Assembly (NCBI GenBank): GCA_030533445.1 | Contig: CM060071.1 | Span: 2,418,001-2,482,000 of the forward strand | Length of the DNA stretch: 64,000 bases | Direction of reading: 5' to 3' | Source of the DNA: Cyprinodon diabolis | Lineage: Eukaryota > Chordata > Actinopteri > Cyprinodontiformes > Cyprinodontidae | Shown: positions 38,930-53,600 of the stretch, one piece after another | How the letters are laid out: each line of letters opens with the position of its first letter | How positions within the stretch are numbered: the first letter of the stretch is position 1 | Program-made: the position numbers and the translations under genes | Notes under the pieces: generated by a model | The model's input: only the letters and a program-made list of their open reading frames with translations | Told to the model about the DNA's origin: nothing | The model's database searches: none

Positions 38930-41681
38930 TTTTTATTTGGACCAGAACCAGGATTTCTGTTGAAATTGGTTCAGAGATTTTTGTGCTTAGCAGTTTATTG
39001 AAAGGACAAGAATGAGGTTGTTTCTTTGATCCTTGAGTGGAATCAATATTTCAGAGACTTCCTCCTTTAAAGTGAAACCTTCAGTATAAACAGGAACAGG
39101 TCGAGCTGAAACTGCAGATCTGAGAAATTCCAAAGCTAAAAATAATTAGAAGACGTGAGGAAACGTTGGAAAACGCCCACAGAGGTATAAAACAGGCACT
39201 GCTTCCTCAAACTGAGAACAGATGTGAACTCAAGATACTGGCAGTGATCAGGTTCAAAAGATGTTTCATTCTATACAGTATGTTCAATCATACATTATAA
39301 ATACCATTTAAACAGGTAGGTATAATGTACTGAAAGAACACTATTATAAATTTAATTTCCACAGCTAGGCTTCAGGAAATATTTCCATCCATCACAGAAC
39401 AACACTTTGACTTTATTATAGTGCAAAAAAACATTGAAATATCAGTAATGGATTTAATTTCACATGTGCAGACCGATTAAATGCTCATCAATCTTAGCAT
39501 TTATAAACGTAACCTTAAAGACCAACAAAGAGAAACGTAACAAATTACCAGCTATGTATAGAAATAATCTAAGTAACGTTAGATACAAGGAAGGTTGACT
39601 TAGGTTAACATCTATAAACAGATAAAGAAACTGATGTGAAAACGTTTTTACAACTATTGTAAACAGATGAAGTTTAACATTATAGTAATATTGCTGATAA
39701 TAAAGACTTCAAAGCTGTTACTACAAAAGCATAAGCCTAGCCTAACAGTTATGTATAAAAAAAAATAATGATTGTAGACAGTAGGAGCAAATGTAAATTT
39801 AATATATTAATAAACCACTTTTATAGAAATACACCTTGGATCTGTTATTTGTTTTGATGATTTTTAGGAATGCATAATGATGAAAGTTTCTGTTTACAAA
39901 CAACAAAAAGTCAAATATACATATTTTACATCACTATTACACTGTTTATATCTAAAACTTTTACAACAGTGTACATGTTGAGAAACTATGTATGGCATCA
40001 TAAATTAACTAACCTTGAGACTGTGTTTTGTCAGAACATTTTCTTAGAGGATAACCAACTATTAACAGTAAGGTGATTGATTGATATCTGTTCAACAATG
40101 AGTGGATAAATATGTACTGAAGCCTCAGAGAGAACCAGCTTACCACCAAAATGGTCAGCCAAACCCTTTGACACAGTTCAATTAAAGGAAAAGACCGGTC
40201 ATATTCAGAATTCAAACTTCTGAAAGTACTTTAATATGAAATTATTCCATCCTGTTCAATAAATGATCAGTGTTTTTAATTCAGAGTAATTTTCATGTGA
40301 ATGTGCTTTACTGGAGGCATCCATGTTTGTCAAAGAACACTACTGCCACCTACTGGTTTGTGACGTCACGGTGCGGTATCGGCTGTTGATCAAGTCCCAG
40401 TGCTGTATCTGGTGTTTGTCACAACGCGCTATTATCCAAGTCATCTTGAAAACATTCTTTTTCAAAATGTTGGCTACATATTAGGTGTCTTTTCTCTGGC
40501 CAGAAGTTCCCTCTTCAAGTTGGCAATCCAACGACGAACCCGTGGTGGATCATGAATCGGAAAGGGGAGATTTTATATCCACTTTTACCCGATGTATTCC
40601 AGCTGCCATGCACGTGGGCATTGTCAGTTTCACTATAGCTCTGGTGAATTTCAATGGTGAAGTCCTCTGGAAATCTTCAATAATTGTTGATTGCAGATGT
40701 GTCTAGTAGTTCCCATTGATTTAGCTTGTAAAGCGGGGAGAGTGGCGCTAGGATTACCGCATTGTGACGTCACTGCTGGAAGATGACAGGAGTGAGGTGT
40801 TACTATATCTTGGTAAAAATGGCCGCTCCTAGACTCAGTGATCACGATGAAAATTATTGTTTTAATTTTTTTTACTGAGTAATGCTAAATTAATTAAATC
40901 ACTGCGAATGTATTAATTTTAGGTATAAATAATGATCCTTTGATTATTCATAGTGACTGGACTTTTCCTTTAGTAGTACTGGTTTTGTAACTTCTCAAAA
41001 TTCACTAGTCTAGCTCAGCAAAGAAATGAATAGCCTATTTAACAAGCAAATAATTATCCTCCTTTAGCACATTACAATTAGCCTAGCTTAGCACTGCAAC
41101 AAGTTTAACACAAAAACTTCAACAGATTCACATGGAAACGGCTAGCTAGGCTAATCACAGAAAGCATTACCATAGTGTAGCACAGAAGCCGTTAGCCTAG
41201 CCGAATACAGAAAGTGGCTGTGTCCAAACTGAGATGATGTAAAGTTAGGTTAATTATAAAAAGTGTAATATATCAGGCCTTAATCACAGTTTTTGCCACC
41301 AGTTTCACCCATTTCACTCCATAATTAATCTTAAACCAGAGCGGGCCACAAAGCAAACATCAGTCCCATATTCAAGTCTCTGGAAAAGAGGGCCGCATTT
41401 AGAGGAGCCTTAAAATTAGGACCAGTTTCATTACTTAGTTAGCCTTCGAAGGATGCAGCCCCTGATTTTAGACACAGCTAATTAACATAAACTTAGCACA
41501 GAAACCATTCACCTAACTTAGCACAGAAATATTTAGCCCAGTTTAGCACACCACATGTTAGCCTTTATTAGCACACCAAGCACCAGAGTTGCGTAGCACA
41601 GTAACCATCACCCTGTTTTAGCTCAAAGTCTGGGATTAGTGTCTTTTCTTCAGCAGAAGTTTGACACCTGTTTGGTCTCCA
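38930..41681. other. Intergenic region between convergent lipa and ankrd22
   Basis: No gene is supported. Two palindromic CRE-type sites (TGACGTCA) lie at 40361-40368 and 40765-40772. From about 41040 to 41640 there is a degenerate array of TTAGC/CACAG motifs with no constant period, probably an old decayed repeat. Confidence 0.5.
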
Positions 41682-44600
41682 TCAGTTTTCCTTCCTGAGC
41701 ATGTTAACAATCTTAGTGAACTGCAGCCTGATGGCGATGTCCAGTGGAGTTTCTCCATCCTGAAAAACAGCAGGTCATCAGATTAACTCTATAAATTCTG
41801 TAACAGTGTTTATTATCCATCTAATAAACAATTATGAGTTCAGATAAGAAAGGAAAGGCTTTCTTTTCCACCTGTTAACAGATTCCTATAGGACCTAGGG
41901 TAATCTTTTTAACCTCTCCAGGCCGATTTTGCAGATTTGCAACAGCTAAATGCCACTTAGCTAATTACTCCACATCCATATTTTAAGAGGTTTTGTTATT
42001 CAGAAGTACAACAGAAGGACTTAGTTGTGCATTTGCAACAGACAGTTTCTCTCCAGCTCACCAGATAGCACTGCTGACTCACTTTCAACATGGCTGAGTC
42101 CTTGGTGTCACTGAAACAGATTTTCTAAGCACCAATTTCATGTGAGCATCACTACCAATTTCCGTTATTTTGACATCAATACTACATAGGATGAATAATG
42201 GCACATGCCAATTAGTAGATTTTATCTCCTCTGGGCATTTCACCAGAGGCATCTCGATTTCAATGTTGTGGATTCGCAACGTGTGCCCAAACAGGTACCA
42301 ATTAATGCTACATGCTTTATCTAGTAGTTTGCCTATATTTTGAGCAACATTTTAACAGAAACGGCCTTCTCAAGAGGTTTTGAGATATTGGCGGAGAGAA
42401 AGTTTGAGAAAAAGTTGTCTCTAATTTTGTGAGAGAATTTTTTTTTCCAAATTTTGTTTTGTTAATTTTTTGTCACTGTTGCAAATCTGCAACATCCCAG
42501 AATTCATTGCGTGTGAAGGTTTCTCTCAAAAAAAAGTCTGAATTGTATATAACTACACCATATGATCATTTTCTCCAAATATCAGATTTTCTGCAACTAA
42601 AACTTAATCTGAGCCTGAAAGGGTTAACAGGTGGACCTAGATCAAAATGTTAAGATTTATATCGTTGATATCATATTGAGATCGTGTCATAAATTCACAA
42701 GTCACAATAAGTCTTTATAGACAACTTTCACAGCCATCTATAAACTCTATACTAAACTCTATAAAGTTTGGAACTCACCGCTAATTCTGACATTTTGAAT
42801 TGAAAAAGCTTCCTGGATGGAAAGCGAAACGTCTTCAAACTTGGAAAAAAAGACCAGTGGATTGTTTTTTTTTTACTTATTTGGAACAGTGGGGGCCGCC
42901 ATTTTGATTGGTGTCTGCTCCAAAGACTTCTTGTAGCGTCTTGCAGGGAGCGCATGGGGGCACGTGGAGGGGGGGATATAGATGCAACTCTGTATTAAAT
43001 AGTCATAAAAGAGTAATCTTTTATTACTCTCCACCTGTATGACCTGCCCTCCCATCCCGCAAGTTTCACACAGGTTTCATACACAAGTCTTCCCTGTTGT
43101 ATCAGGTTATCACAGAATGAGAAAAATTAACACCACTTAATTTGAAGGTAACTCACACCCATGATGCAACCTGTACAGGTGCATCCCTCTTCATCAGCTG
43201 TAACCACCACCTCAGCGTTATGGCAGTATTCATTTAGACACAGACTTGGTCGAACATCTGCCTTCATGTTCACCAGGTTGCCCTGTTTGTGAATCAGCAC
43301 ACAGACTGTGTCGCTGTTTAAGTAGCAATAAGAATCCAAGCTTTGCAGGTTGGTCATGATGTTCCTGTTTACCAGAATGGACTCAACAGATTACAAAAAT
43401 ATTATTTTTGCTGTAATATTATTCCATTTCACCTTGTTTTTCTCCGAGCTCGATTTTTTAGAAGGCTGAGGAACTGATAAACCATCATCTTTTATAAGAC
43501 ATAAATGAGAATGTGAGCATTTTAGAGGCAACTTTAATCTAAAGTAAAACTGACCTATTCAGCTGGATATGATTGGCAAAAAAAGCTGAGTGGCAAATGT
43601 AAACAGGAAATGCCCTTAAAACTTGTCTATAGTGAAGACTGGAAGTCGAGTAAGGAGAGGTAGTGATTAGGGCATAGAGCCTGGAATCCTTAGGTTGTGA
43701 GTTCGAAACCCACTCCCACAGACTGCCACTCTGGGTCTCTAAGCAAGGCGCTTAATCCCTGATTGCTCACCGGGCACCCCACAATGGCAGCCCACTGCTA
43801 CCCAAGGGGATGGGTTAAATGTAAAGGTAAAATTCCCCAATGTGAGATTAATAAAGTTCAATTATTAAAAAGTTAGGGTAAGGTCACAAGTCATTAGTAC
43901 ACAGGAAAACCATCAGGTAAACATCCATCTCTGGTTTATATCCATTCATTCCTGCTTTTCATGCTGTCAAAGAGTCAGGGCGGGCTAATTAGTCCCTGTT
44001 AGAAACTGGTGGATTGGCCTAGCTCAAAAATAGAAGCATTTTCCCAAACAGATTAGAAACTTTAATTCTATCCTAAAATGATTTACCCCATCGTCTACAA
44101 ACCCCAGTCAGTCATGGTAGATTCTGTTCCTACCAAGCTAGGCTATGTTCCTCCTATCAAAGAGGAATTCAGTGACTCAGTGTCACCTTAAACTCATCCA
44201 TTATTGACTGTTGGCAGGCAGTGACTTGATGTAACCAGCTGGGTCTTCTCAGAAAAGTTTTAAACTGTTCAAATGAACTTTGCTTTACTTTGTTTGATAA
44301 CTAGGATGACACTGCCAGGCGTGTAACTCTCTGTAATCTCTAATCTGTGTTTCTTTTTTGATTGAATTGATGCAACAAAAACAAACTCCAAAATTGAACT
44401 CCAATCCTAAACCATCTGATTTATCAGAACCAGCCTAGAGTTCATCCTGCCACAGTGTTCAGGAATGACAACATGTCTGTTTATGATGCGTTCGTGGACC
44501 CACTTTATTCCTGACGTCCGTTTTGGCATTCCACTTCAACAGCAGAGGAACTAGTCGGTGGCTTTTCCTCTGACAGACGTAATGCAGCGCCGTGTTGCCT

Positions 44601-47600
44601 TTCTGCAGCAGAAATGAACACAGATGTCAGGGCTTAATCAGAGATAGCCTGGATTTGAATATTTACCGTCTATGCTCCTATTTGGAGCTTCACTCACATA
44701 GTCAATGGCGTCAATATTGACATTGCTGCTCAGCACGGCCTCCATCAGCTCCACACTCTTCCTCTGCTTCTGCAGCTGGAAGAGTGCAGAAGCAAAAAGT
44801 TATTATCAAAATCACTATTTTTTTCTAAGATCCACATAATGTCTAGAAAGGGGCAGAATAAAGCTATTAATTCTATTGGAAATAAAAGGAATTAAAATTG
44901 TTACGTCTCACAGAAACATAATCAACCCCTAATCCGGCTCTCAGTTTTCCTAAACACATTTAGCTGAGACTGAGAGAGAACAGGTCCGACTGAATGATGA
45001 ACCAAAGGGTAAAAAGCTCTTCAGTCTGTGTTGATCCTCTTTCCAAAGTCCCTATAAGAGCATCCATCAAATCAGCTGCTGTTCTTTAACCCTGAGGAAA
45101 CCTGTCATATAAACACTGCAATGGTGGACAGTAGCGCTGAACGATTTCACCAAAAATCCAAATGTCAAATTTTTTCAAAACAAAATTGTGATTTTATTTA
45201 GATTTTCTTTGTATTCACTACCTGCATGTCGATGCGTCCTTTCAGTTATTGTTTTTATAACTTTGAAAGTTTGCTCTATTGTGCAGGGTTTGGAATTTCG
45301 AAAAAACTAAAATAAAAATACAAAGAAATAACTTTTTCTTGCTAGTGAAAAAAAAAAGTGTATACATTTTTTAATTAACTTATAAAATCGATACTTGCAG
45401 AAGTTAATCTAGATTTGTTACCGTACATTGACCGGATCTCTGAATTGCTCAGCAGACAGAAAATAACTATTTTTAAAAATTCTGTTCAAACAAAAAGTTC
45501 TACTTTGACCTAAATGTCTCTGGTGTTTTTAAATTTTTTAATTTGGTAAAGGTACACGTGGTTAGAAGAGTAGCCTGACATTTTAGTCAGCTAAGATCAG
45601 TCAGCTACTTTATAGTTATTTTTTTAACATAAAGGTTAGTTTTAAGTTTTAAATTGTGTTAAAGGTTCAATAATTGGGTTAAATCGTTCAATCTGGTCTA
45701 TAGGCAATTTCCTGATTCACACATTTTATCAACCACCTGAACTGATTGTTAGTTTTCTTTTTTCTGTCTTAATGTTGGCAGTGGGCTTTATGCTGCCCTG
45801 CAAGGCTTTAAACCTGGGTTTGAATGGAGACTAAGCCATTCTCAAGCACATATCAAGGTGCTCATTCTGAGCCTGGATCCAGATTTATTGTTGATTCTGT
45901 TCATGGTGGAGAATCCTGCTTCACAGCAGCAGGTTGAGCCAAACATCCTCTAAATGTGCAGGGTCATCTTTGAGCGCCATTTCACTTTTCTTTCACCAGT
46001 TCACCGCAGTTCTTCCAGCAGTCCACACTTTCTCTGCTCTCTTTTTCTCATCATCTTCTCCTTTTTTCCCATCGCCTGGCATGCCACAGGTTTGCCTGCT
46101 GTGTCTAAAAGTAGCAGCAGCAGCAACCCAGACTGACAGCTCATTGGATAATCTGGATCACGTGCAGCCTGGTGGCGCTCCAGAGGGGTTTACCATATTA
46201 ACAGGAACGGTGGCGCAAATGAAGTTAGACACCGTCGTCGGACAGCATGTAGTAATTGATAAATTTCTTTAATCAAGTTTCCGGATTAGCCTGCAGATGG
46301 GTCTGGAACCGGTCCGCAGTCCGTTAATCCTAGTGGGTTAGAGCAGTGCTCTTGTGCTCTGAGAAGGCTGAAAGCACCCGGTTCAATCCCCACAGTCTGC
46401 GGAACCCCCCACTGCTCCCAGGGCGCTGCGCAATGGCAGCCCCCTGCTCCCCAAGGGGATGGGTTAAATGTAGAGAACGAGATTCCTCATTGTGGGACAA
46501 TAAAGGGATTTACATTACATTAAGTTACATTATCTCTGACAAGTTTGGGTTTAAATCTGAACAAACCATAGAAATATATATTTTTGTTTTAGATAAACAT
46601 TTTAAATTTGTTCAACCGACACAGTTTCTACAATTTCTGTTTCATTGTTGCCTGAAAAGCCTTTGGTCATGTAAATGATTTAAGTTATTTTATAATAGGT
46701 GATTGTGGAGCACCTACAAGCAAAGCAGAAGAGTGAGACTGAAAATGGAACATACTGATGGAATGAGGATGCTGAGATAAACGAGTTCAGCTCAGTTATT
46801 TACTCCTGTTTGTTTCCTGTTTTCACCGTATGTACTGATGTATGTGGAGATTAGATTCTATAGATACCATCATCCCATCAGCTCAGTTTAAGTCTAGAAC
46901 GAGGAACCGTTGGAGTTTTAGTCTTTTTATAAATTTGTCCGTTTTTTTTTTATCCTTGTTTTTATTCATCTGCTAATTTCCTGATTATTTTTGTTTACAT
47001 GGACCTACTTGCTTCTTTAATAAAGAGGTAATAAATGGCAACTGCAATAAACTTATGCAAATAAAGCAAATTTCTTTTCAATGGATCAGGTAATTAGATG
47101 TAACTAGTTAATATCCACCTCTCCTATTGATGCATTATTTATCAATAACATCACAATATTAAAAGCTAGCTTCTTATAAAAAATAACAGTGGGATTCCAG
47201 GTCTAACCTCAGCATTATTTGAAGATGTCGGTATATAAATGCACACCTCCTATATGCAGAATACATCAAGTCTTAAATAACACTGTGGCTGATAACGTTT
47301 ATATTTAAAGGTATTATAATAGGGAAATCAACTTTTCCCAGCCTTTAACTACATTTTAATACCATTTCTCATCTAAATCATACCCCAAGTTGTACTTTTA
47401 TTAATTCATGTGTTCTTTAGTTCTTGTTCCCAAGAAGCACCAAGCATGCCCAGTAAATGAACAGCACATGGTGACCTGATGCAGAGCGTAATCATTTCTG
47501 CTCAATGGTTGCACAAAGTGGCCACTTAAGCAGCTAATCTGCACAGTGACAGCAACTGCTTGATTCTCTTTTAGCTTGTGTCTAAGGTGCGGTCTGTGAC

Positions 47601-50600
47601 TTTGTTCAACCTTCCTAAAGAAGAGCCTTCTGAACCTAAGTAAAGTGATACCATGCTGCAGCAGCTCTAAGGCAAAGCCATGACACTGGTAAACACTATC
47701 ACAGAGAAGATAAATATCTTTGTTTCTGGGTTGGAAAAATAATGAATAAAGAATAAATAAATAAATACTCTGTTCTGCTAAGGAAAATACTTCAACATAT
47801 ACACCTATGCCTACGTTTTTACTTTGACAGGCTTAAAATAGCAGGATGGTACCTTTGAACAATTTTAGTCATACATAAATGAAACCAAAGAATAAATTAT
47901 TTATTATAAATTAATTAATGAAATTCAATAATTATTATTATATTGATTGCAATATAAAATCAATGAATGGCCCTGAAATGGAGCCACATTCCACAATCCA
48001 GCCCTGGTAGCCATCCTTAATCCAGGAAATATGTGGGCTGAGATCAAACACACCGTCTCTGTTAAAAAAAAGTTATAAAAAACAAGAAATAAACTGTAGA
48101 AGTCAGTAAACAGTCAAACAAAGCCTGAATATATTGACAACCCCCCGCCCCACTCCCATGAAATTGCAATAAATGGTTTGGTCTTCCGGTCCTGCACTGC
48201 ATCAAGTCTCCTCGTCTGTCACCGACAGTTCGCTCTTACCAGAGCTTAAATGCCACAAATACATTATTTGACAAAGTGATAATGAAAGAAACAAATTAAC
48301 AAGAAAATGTGTAAATTGGCAGCAGTGCGGTAAAAAAGTCTGTAGCTGACAAATGCAGCACCCCAAAGTCTGGGTTTCGAAAAAGAAGAGAAAGGAAGGA
48401 GAAAGAGCAGAGAGGGAGAAAGCGTCCAATATCGTGACCCAGTTTTTCCACCTCTTTTTTTCAGACAGGTTTGTTACTTGAATAGTTCACATTAACGACA
48501 GATTATTAACCTGTTGAGTAAAGTAAGATAGTTGTATCTGCTGGATAGATCTACTTAGTTCTTCTCCCTCAGTATGGGAGGAGAATCACATCATTAATGA
48601 TGCCGCCCAGCTGGGTGCCGTCTGAAACAGGGCATGATAGCAAGTTTTTTTATTATTTTGTTGCATTTTGTTTTTAGTTTTCAAGAAAAAAAACAGGATT
48701 AATCCAGCAGTTAATGAGCCTAATGTGTGTCTGTTAATAACACAGATGCCAAACAACTAAGGTCAGAAATCTCACAGAGCTGAGAATTTACCTTCATCAC
48801 CGAGACCAGGTAACAGGAAAACACCATAGTTATCAGAGGGTTAGCATCAGCTAAACACTAGTAGATTATTAGCAGGATATTTACATTAAATAACTGTCTT
48901 TGTCCCTCCTTCATCACGTAATCAGATGATTCACCAGCAGCATGGATTAAAATCTGTGTCAATATTAAAACGGCTTAGTTAGATCTATCAATGTCTTTCA
49001 TGGGGCACCAAATTCCTGGCGGTGCACCTGGTAAGGAGTTCTCAATAAATTTATATTCAAAGCTTATCTAATGCCTCTTGAGTTTTATTTGCTTTAAAAA
49101 AATAAAATTTCATGTTCGCTATCCTGAACATAAAGGGTTTTGGCCGTAATTGTGAAGAGTAAAACCAACAGTGCGTCTAGCAGGGCAGGTTCAGGGTTTA
49201 CCAGGAGGAAGTATCCCAGCAGCAGGATAGGCATCAGGATGGAAATCATCAGGTAGTCCAGAAGAGACAAAGTCCTCTTAGACACGTAGTGAAGACACGT
49301 CCTCTGTTTCTGAGGGACACAGTTAGAGTTAGAGCAGTGGAAAAACCTCAATCATGCTGAGATCATTTTGAGGCAGTACCTTATTGGTCAGCTGGGTTTT
49401 GGCCTTATTGTTCAGCAGATACTTCGCCACATTCAGGTTACCATTACGACAAGCAGCAATGAGCGGCGTGTCCCCAGTGTGTTGGTCCTGAACGTCTATC
49501 AGGGTCGGGTTCTCCTTCAGGATCCCATAGAGCTGTTGGAGGTCTCCGCCATAGGCCGCCTGACAGGCCGGCTGGAGGAGTTGGAGGTAAGAGAAGAAGA
49601 AATTCAGTATGATGTGAAGCCGACATTCCTTTGAAGACAGTACATAAAAACCTAACACTGAGGAAAAGAAGTAATTGAACACCCAGATATTTTGAAAGTT
49701 CTCCCACTTAGAAATCATGGAGGGGTCGGAAATTGTCATCGTAGGTGTATGTCCACTGTGAGAGACTTAATCTAAAAGAATATCCAGAAATCCCAATATA
49801 TGATTTTTTTAACAATTTATTTCTGTGATATTGATGCGAACAAGTATTTGAACACCTGTCTATCAGCTAGAATTCTGACCCTCAAAGACCTGTTAGTCTG
49901 CCTTCTAAATCTCCACCTCCACTCCATTTATTATCCTAAATTAGATGCAACTGTTTGAGGTCGTTAGCTGCATAAAGACACATGTCCACCCCATACAACC
50001 AGTAAGAATCCAACTACTAACATGGCCAAAACCAAAGAGCTCTCTAAAGACACTAAAGACAAAATTGTCGAACTCCATAAGTCTAGAAAGGGCTACGGAG
50101 AAATTGCCAAGCAGCTTGGTGGGTCCACTGTTGGAGCAATCAGAAAATAGAAGAAGCTAAACATGACTGTCAGTCTCTCTTGGACTGATGAGAAATCAGC
50201 CCAGAACTATGACCTGAAAAGAGTTAGGACCACCGTTTCCATGGTTACTGTTGGTAATACACTAAGACCTCGTCGTTTGAAATCCTGCATGAGACAGAAG
50301 GTTCCCCTGCTTAAACCACAACATGTCAAGGTTTTACAATGCAGTTTGCAAATTACCATTTGGACGATCCAGGGGAGTCATGACCTAAAGTCATGAGGTC
50401 AGATGAAACCAAAATAGAACTTTTTGGTCATAATTCCACTAACAGTGTTTGAAGGAAGAAGAATGATTAGTATCATCCCAAGAACCGCATCCCTACTGTA
50501 AAGCATGGGGGTGGTAGCATCATGCTTTTGGGGTGTATTTTTGTACATGCGACTGCACTGTATTAAGGAGAAGATGACCGGGGCCATGTTATGCAAGATT

Positions 50601-53600
50601 TTAGGGAAAAATCTCCTTCCCTCTGTTAGAGCATCGAAGGTGGGTTGAGGCTGAGTCTTCCAGCATCACAATGATCCAAAGGACACAGACAGGATAACCA
50701 AGGAGCGGCTCTGGAAGAAGCATATCAATGTTCGGGCGTGGCCTAGCCAGTCTCCAGACTTAAACCCAATAGAGAATCTTTGGAGGGAGGGAGCTCTAAA
50801 ATCTGTGTTTCTCAGTGACAGCCCAGAAACCTTACTGATCTAGAGAAGATCTGTGTGGAGGAATGGGCCAAAATCCCTCCTGCAGTGTGTGCAAACCTGG
50901 TGTAAAACTACAGGAAACCTTTGACCTCCGTAATTACAAACAAAAGCTACTGAACAAAATATTGACATTGATTTTCTTAGGTGTTCAACTACTTTTTTTT
51001 TTTTTAAAGATTGTGCCTCTCACAGTGGACATGGACCTGCGACAACATTTCAGACCCATCCATGATTTCTAAGTGGAAGAAGTTGCAATATAGCAGGGTG
51101 TTCAAATACGTATTTTCCTCACTGTATAGTCTAAATATAATCTGCAGCTGACAGCCAGCTGATCTGACCAACTGGGAGATTTTTATTACATTTATACAGT
51201 GTAATGACAAATTTCCAGGTAACCTGTAATGGAGCAGAATCTTACTATTCAACATCTGTTAACTCAAGTCAGATTAAATGTGTAAACATCAAATCAGACA
51301 ACAAGTTAAGAGTCAACATGGGATCAAACCGGGTCATTCAGTCTTAGATATGGATCTAATCATGACAAAGGGATCAAGTCTGGCTCAATAAAAAAACAGT
51401 CAGCTTCTATTATCTGGACTTCATTTAGTCTACATTGCCGTGGTGTAGTTGGAAATGGTTTAATCGATGATGGTAAATTGTATCCTCTCACATCCGCTGT
51501 GTCACCATTACATTTTATTCTTTACACAAATATGTTTAAAAGCAGAAATGGTAAAACATTGATTCCAAAGGCTTTATGATTCAGTCAGTGATGGTGGCTC
51601 AGAGGCTGGGAGTTGGGTTTACAGCACCTCCACTCCATCTGTCTCTGCTTCTGTTTGGAGAATGACTGATAGTCGTGGGAGGAGGAGGGACAGAGGGAAG
51701 CTTAAGACATGAAGGTATCGATTGGTTCTTTCCCTTCAGACTGAATGGCGAGGACTGGTCAGGGTTTTCACAGGCCTTTAGCTCTCTTTTCTAAAAAATG
51801 ATGTATTGATTATGATCAGGATGGAAGGAGAGTTTCAAACAAAAGCAGGGCCAAACACCTGGAGCTCTAACTGCAGGTTTCTGCAGACAAATCATGCAAC
51901 AAAATTACTGCACTCTTTAATCGGCTGCCTGAGGACTACGAATGGAAACTAGCAATATCTCACTCTGGTACAAGACATCTCTTCTTTTGAATGTATTTTG
52001 TACGCCGTCACTGTTAAAACAACAAACTAACTAGACTTAGACTCAACTTTCTTTATCCCTTGGAAATACTCCTTCAGGGAAATTCTGGTTCCAGTAGCTT
52101 ATATATATTACAAAGAGTTAAAACAAGACGCCAAAACAGATAAAAATAAGACATACAATATAAAAAGAGTGTACATTGTACAAAAATATAAAAATATCTG
52201 GACAGTGGAGAGTTAATGAAAGAATACATAGTAGCTGACTTGGATTAATGCACCTGCACTGCAGAAATTTAACTAGAACTAATAAAATAAGTAAAACGAA
52301 AACTGCACCAAACTGTCTTGTACAGACACGTGGTAGAAGGGTGTGAGAAATTAAGCCAGATTCCTCTGGTTGAGGTACTGTTTGGGGAAAAATGGCCACC
52401 CTGATAAATACATCTAAAGACAATAACTAAACATTGTTCATCTTAAGCCCCACAGAAGAGAGCAACTTAGAAGTCTAGTATCTTCTATAATAAAGGCAGA
52501 AGAAATGATGACAGAAGTCAACCTAAAAGCTCCTTCTGAATGTAAATAGAAAAATCCCATTGACCTCACCACCTTCTGGATATTTTATGCAACAGCAGAA
52601 CATGCAATACCACCAAATAGATCAAACAGAAAATAAAGCTGAACTGCAGCTGGAACTAGATTTCCTCAGTTAGAAGCTCAGTGTTATATTGACTCTAGTT
52701 CTTCCTTTTTCCAAATGCAGTCTGGTGGGTGAATATAAAGAAAGGGGAGTAAAAACCTAAAACTTTTAACATTTAAAAACACTTAATTTATACACTTCAA
52801 TCAATATAATCCATTACTGAAAGCGTCAGCTAAAAACGTTAAATGAGGATCTTGTTATATTGTAAATCTCCATCATCTAATCCAGTACATACAATCTTTG
52901 TTAAAACTGTACAACTGAATAAAATCCTCCATATTCTGTGTGGCTCTGTGGAAGTAAAACAGGATTACCAAAGCTTGTTATTCCTCTTTAGATCATAGGA
53001 AACTACATTTTAACTGCATATTTGTGTTTTCATATTAATTTGTCTTTACTTTTTGTGGATCTTGTAGGTTTACATTTAAGAAGCCCTGACGTTAAACCCT
53101 CTTTCTATTTTTCCCTCTTTAAATCAAGCAGAAAAAACAGCCTTAGTCACAAGGAGAACGGCTTACAGCCTGATTCAGGCACCAGGCGAGTGAATGAATC
53201 AGAAGCACAAATCCTTTCTCAGCATCAGTGAATCTTGATTCAGTCACAGGGTGGATTAGGTAAGGCTTGGATTGAGCATCAGGTGAGTAAGTGAATCACT
53301 GGATCCCAGTCATAACCAGTGATGGGAGTAACGCCGTTACCCTGTTTTAGTAACGAGTAATCTAACTAATTACTTTGACTGTAAATATAACGCAGTTACC
53401 ATTGCCGACACCCCGTTACTGCGCGTTACTCAGGTCGCACAATTAACCTTTTTTCATGATAGGACTCGCTCGCGCCTTGTCATGAGAGAGGAGAGGATGA
53501 GAATGGCTGATGTATAGTGAGATTCCGTCTGTCAGTTGGGTAGGTGGGTGTTTCCGCTGGTGGGTGTTAACGTACAGCACACACAGAGAGATGGAGAGTG

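Noticed and set aside
42785..42875. Hammerhead ribozyme in the dispersed motif with CTGGATGG and GCGAAAC
   Set aside because: It superficially resembles a hammerhead core, but the CTGATGA box is not matched and pairing for stem II is poor; a covariance-model search would decide.
43650..43870. Functional tRNA gene
   Set aside because: A and B boxes exist but no cloverleaf can be folded and a SINE tail follows.
45934..46272. Open frame of 112 codons in ankrd22 intron 3
   Set aside because: Composition is Ser/Phe-rich without motif, no splice partners.
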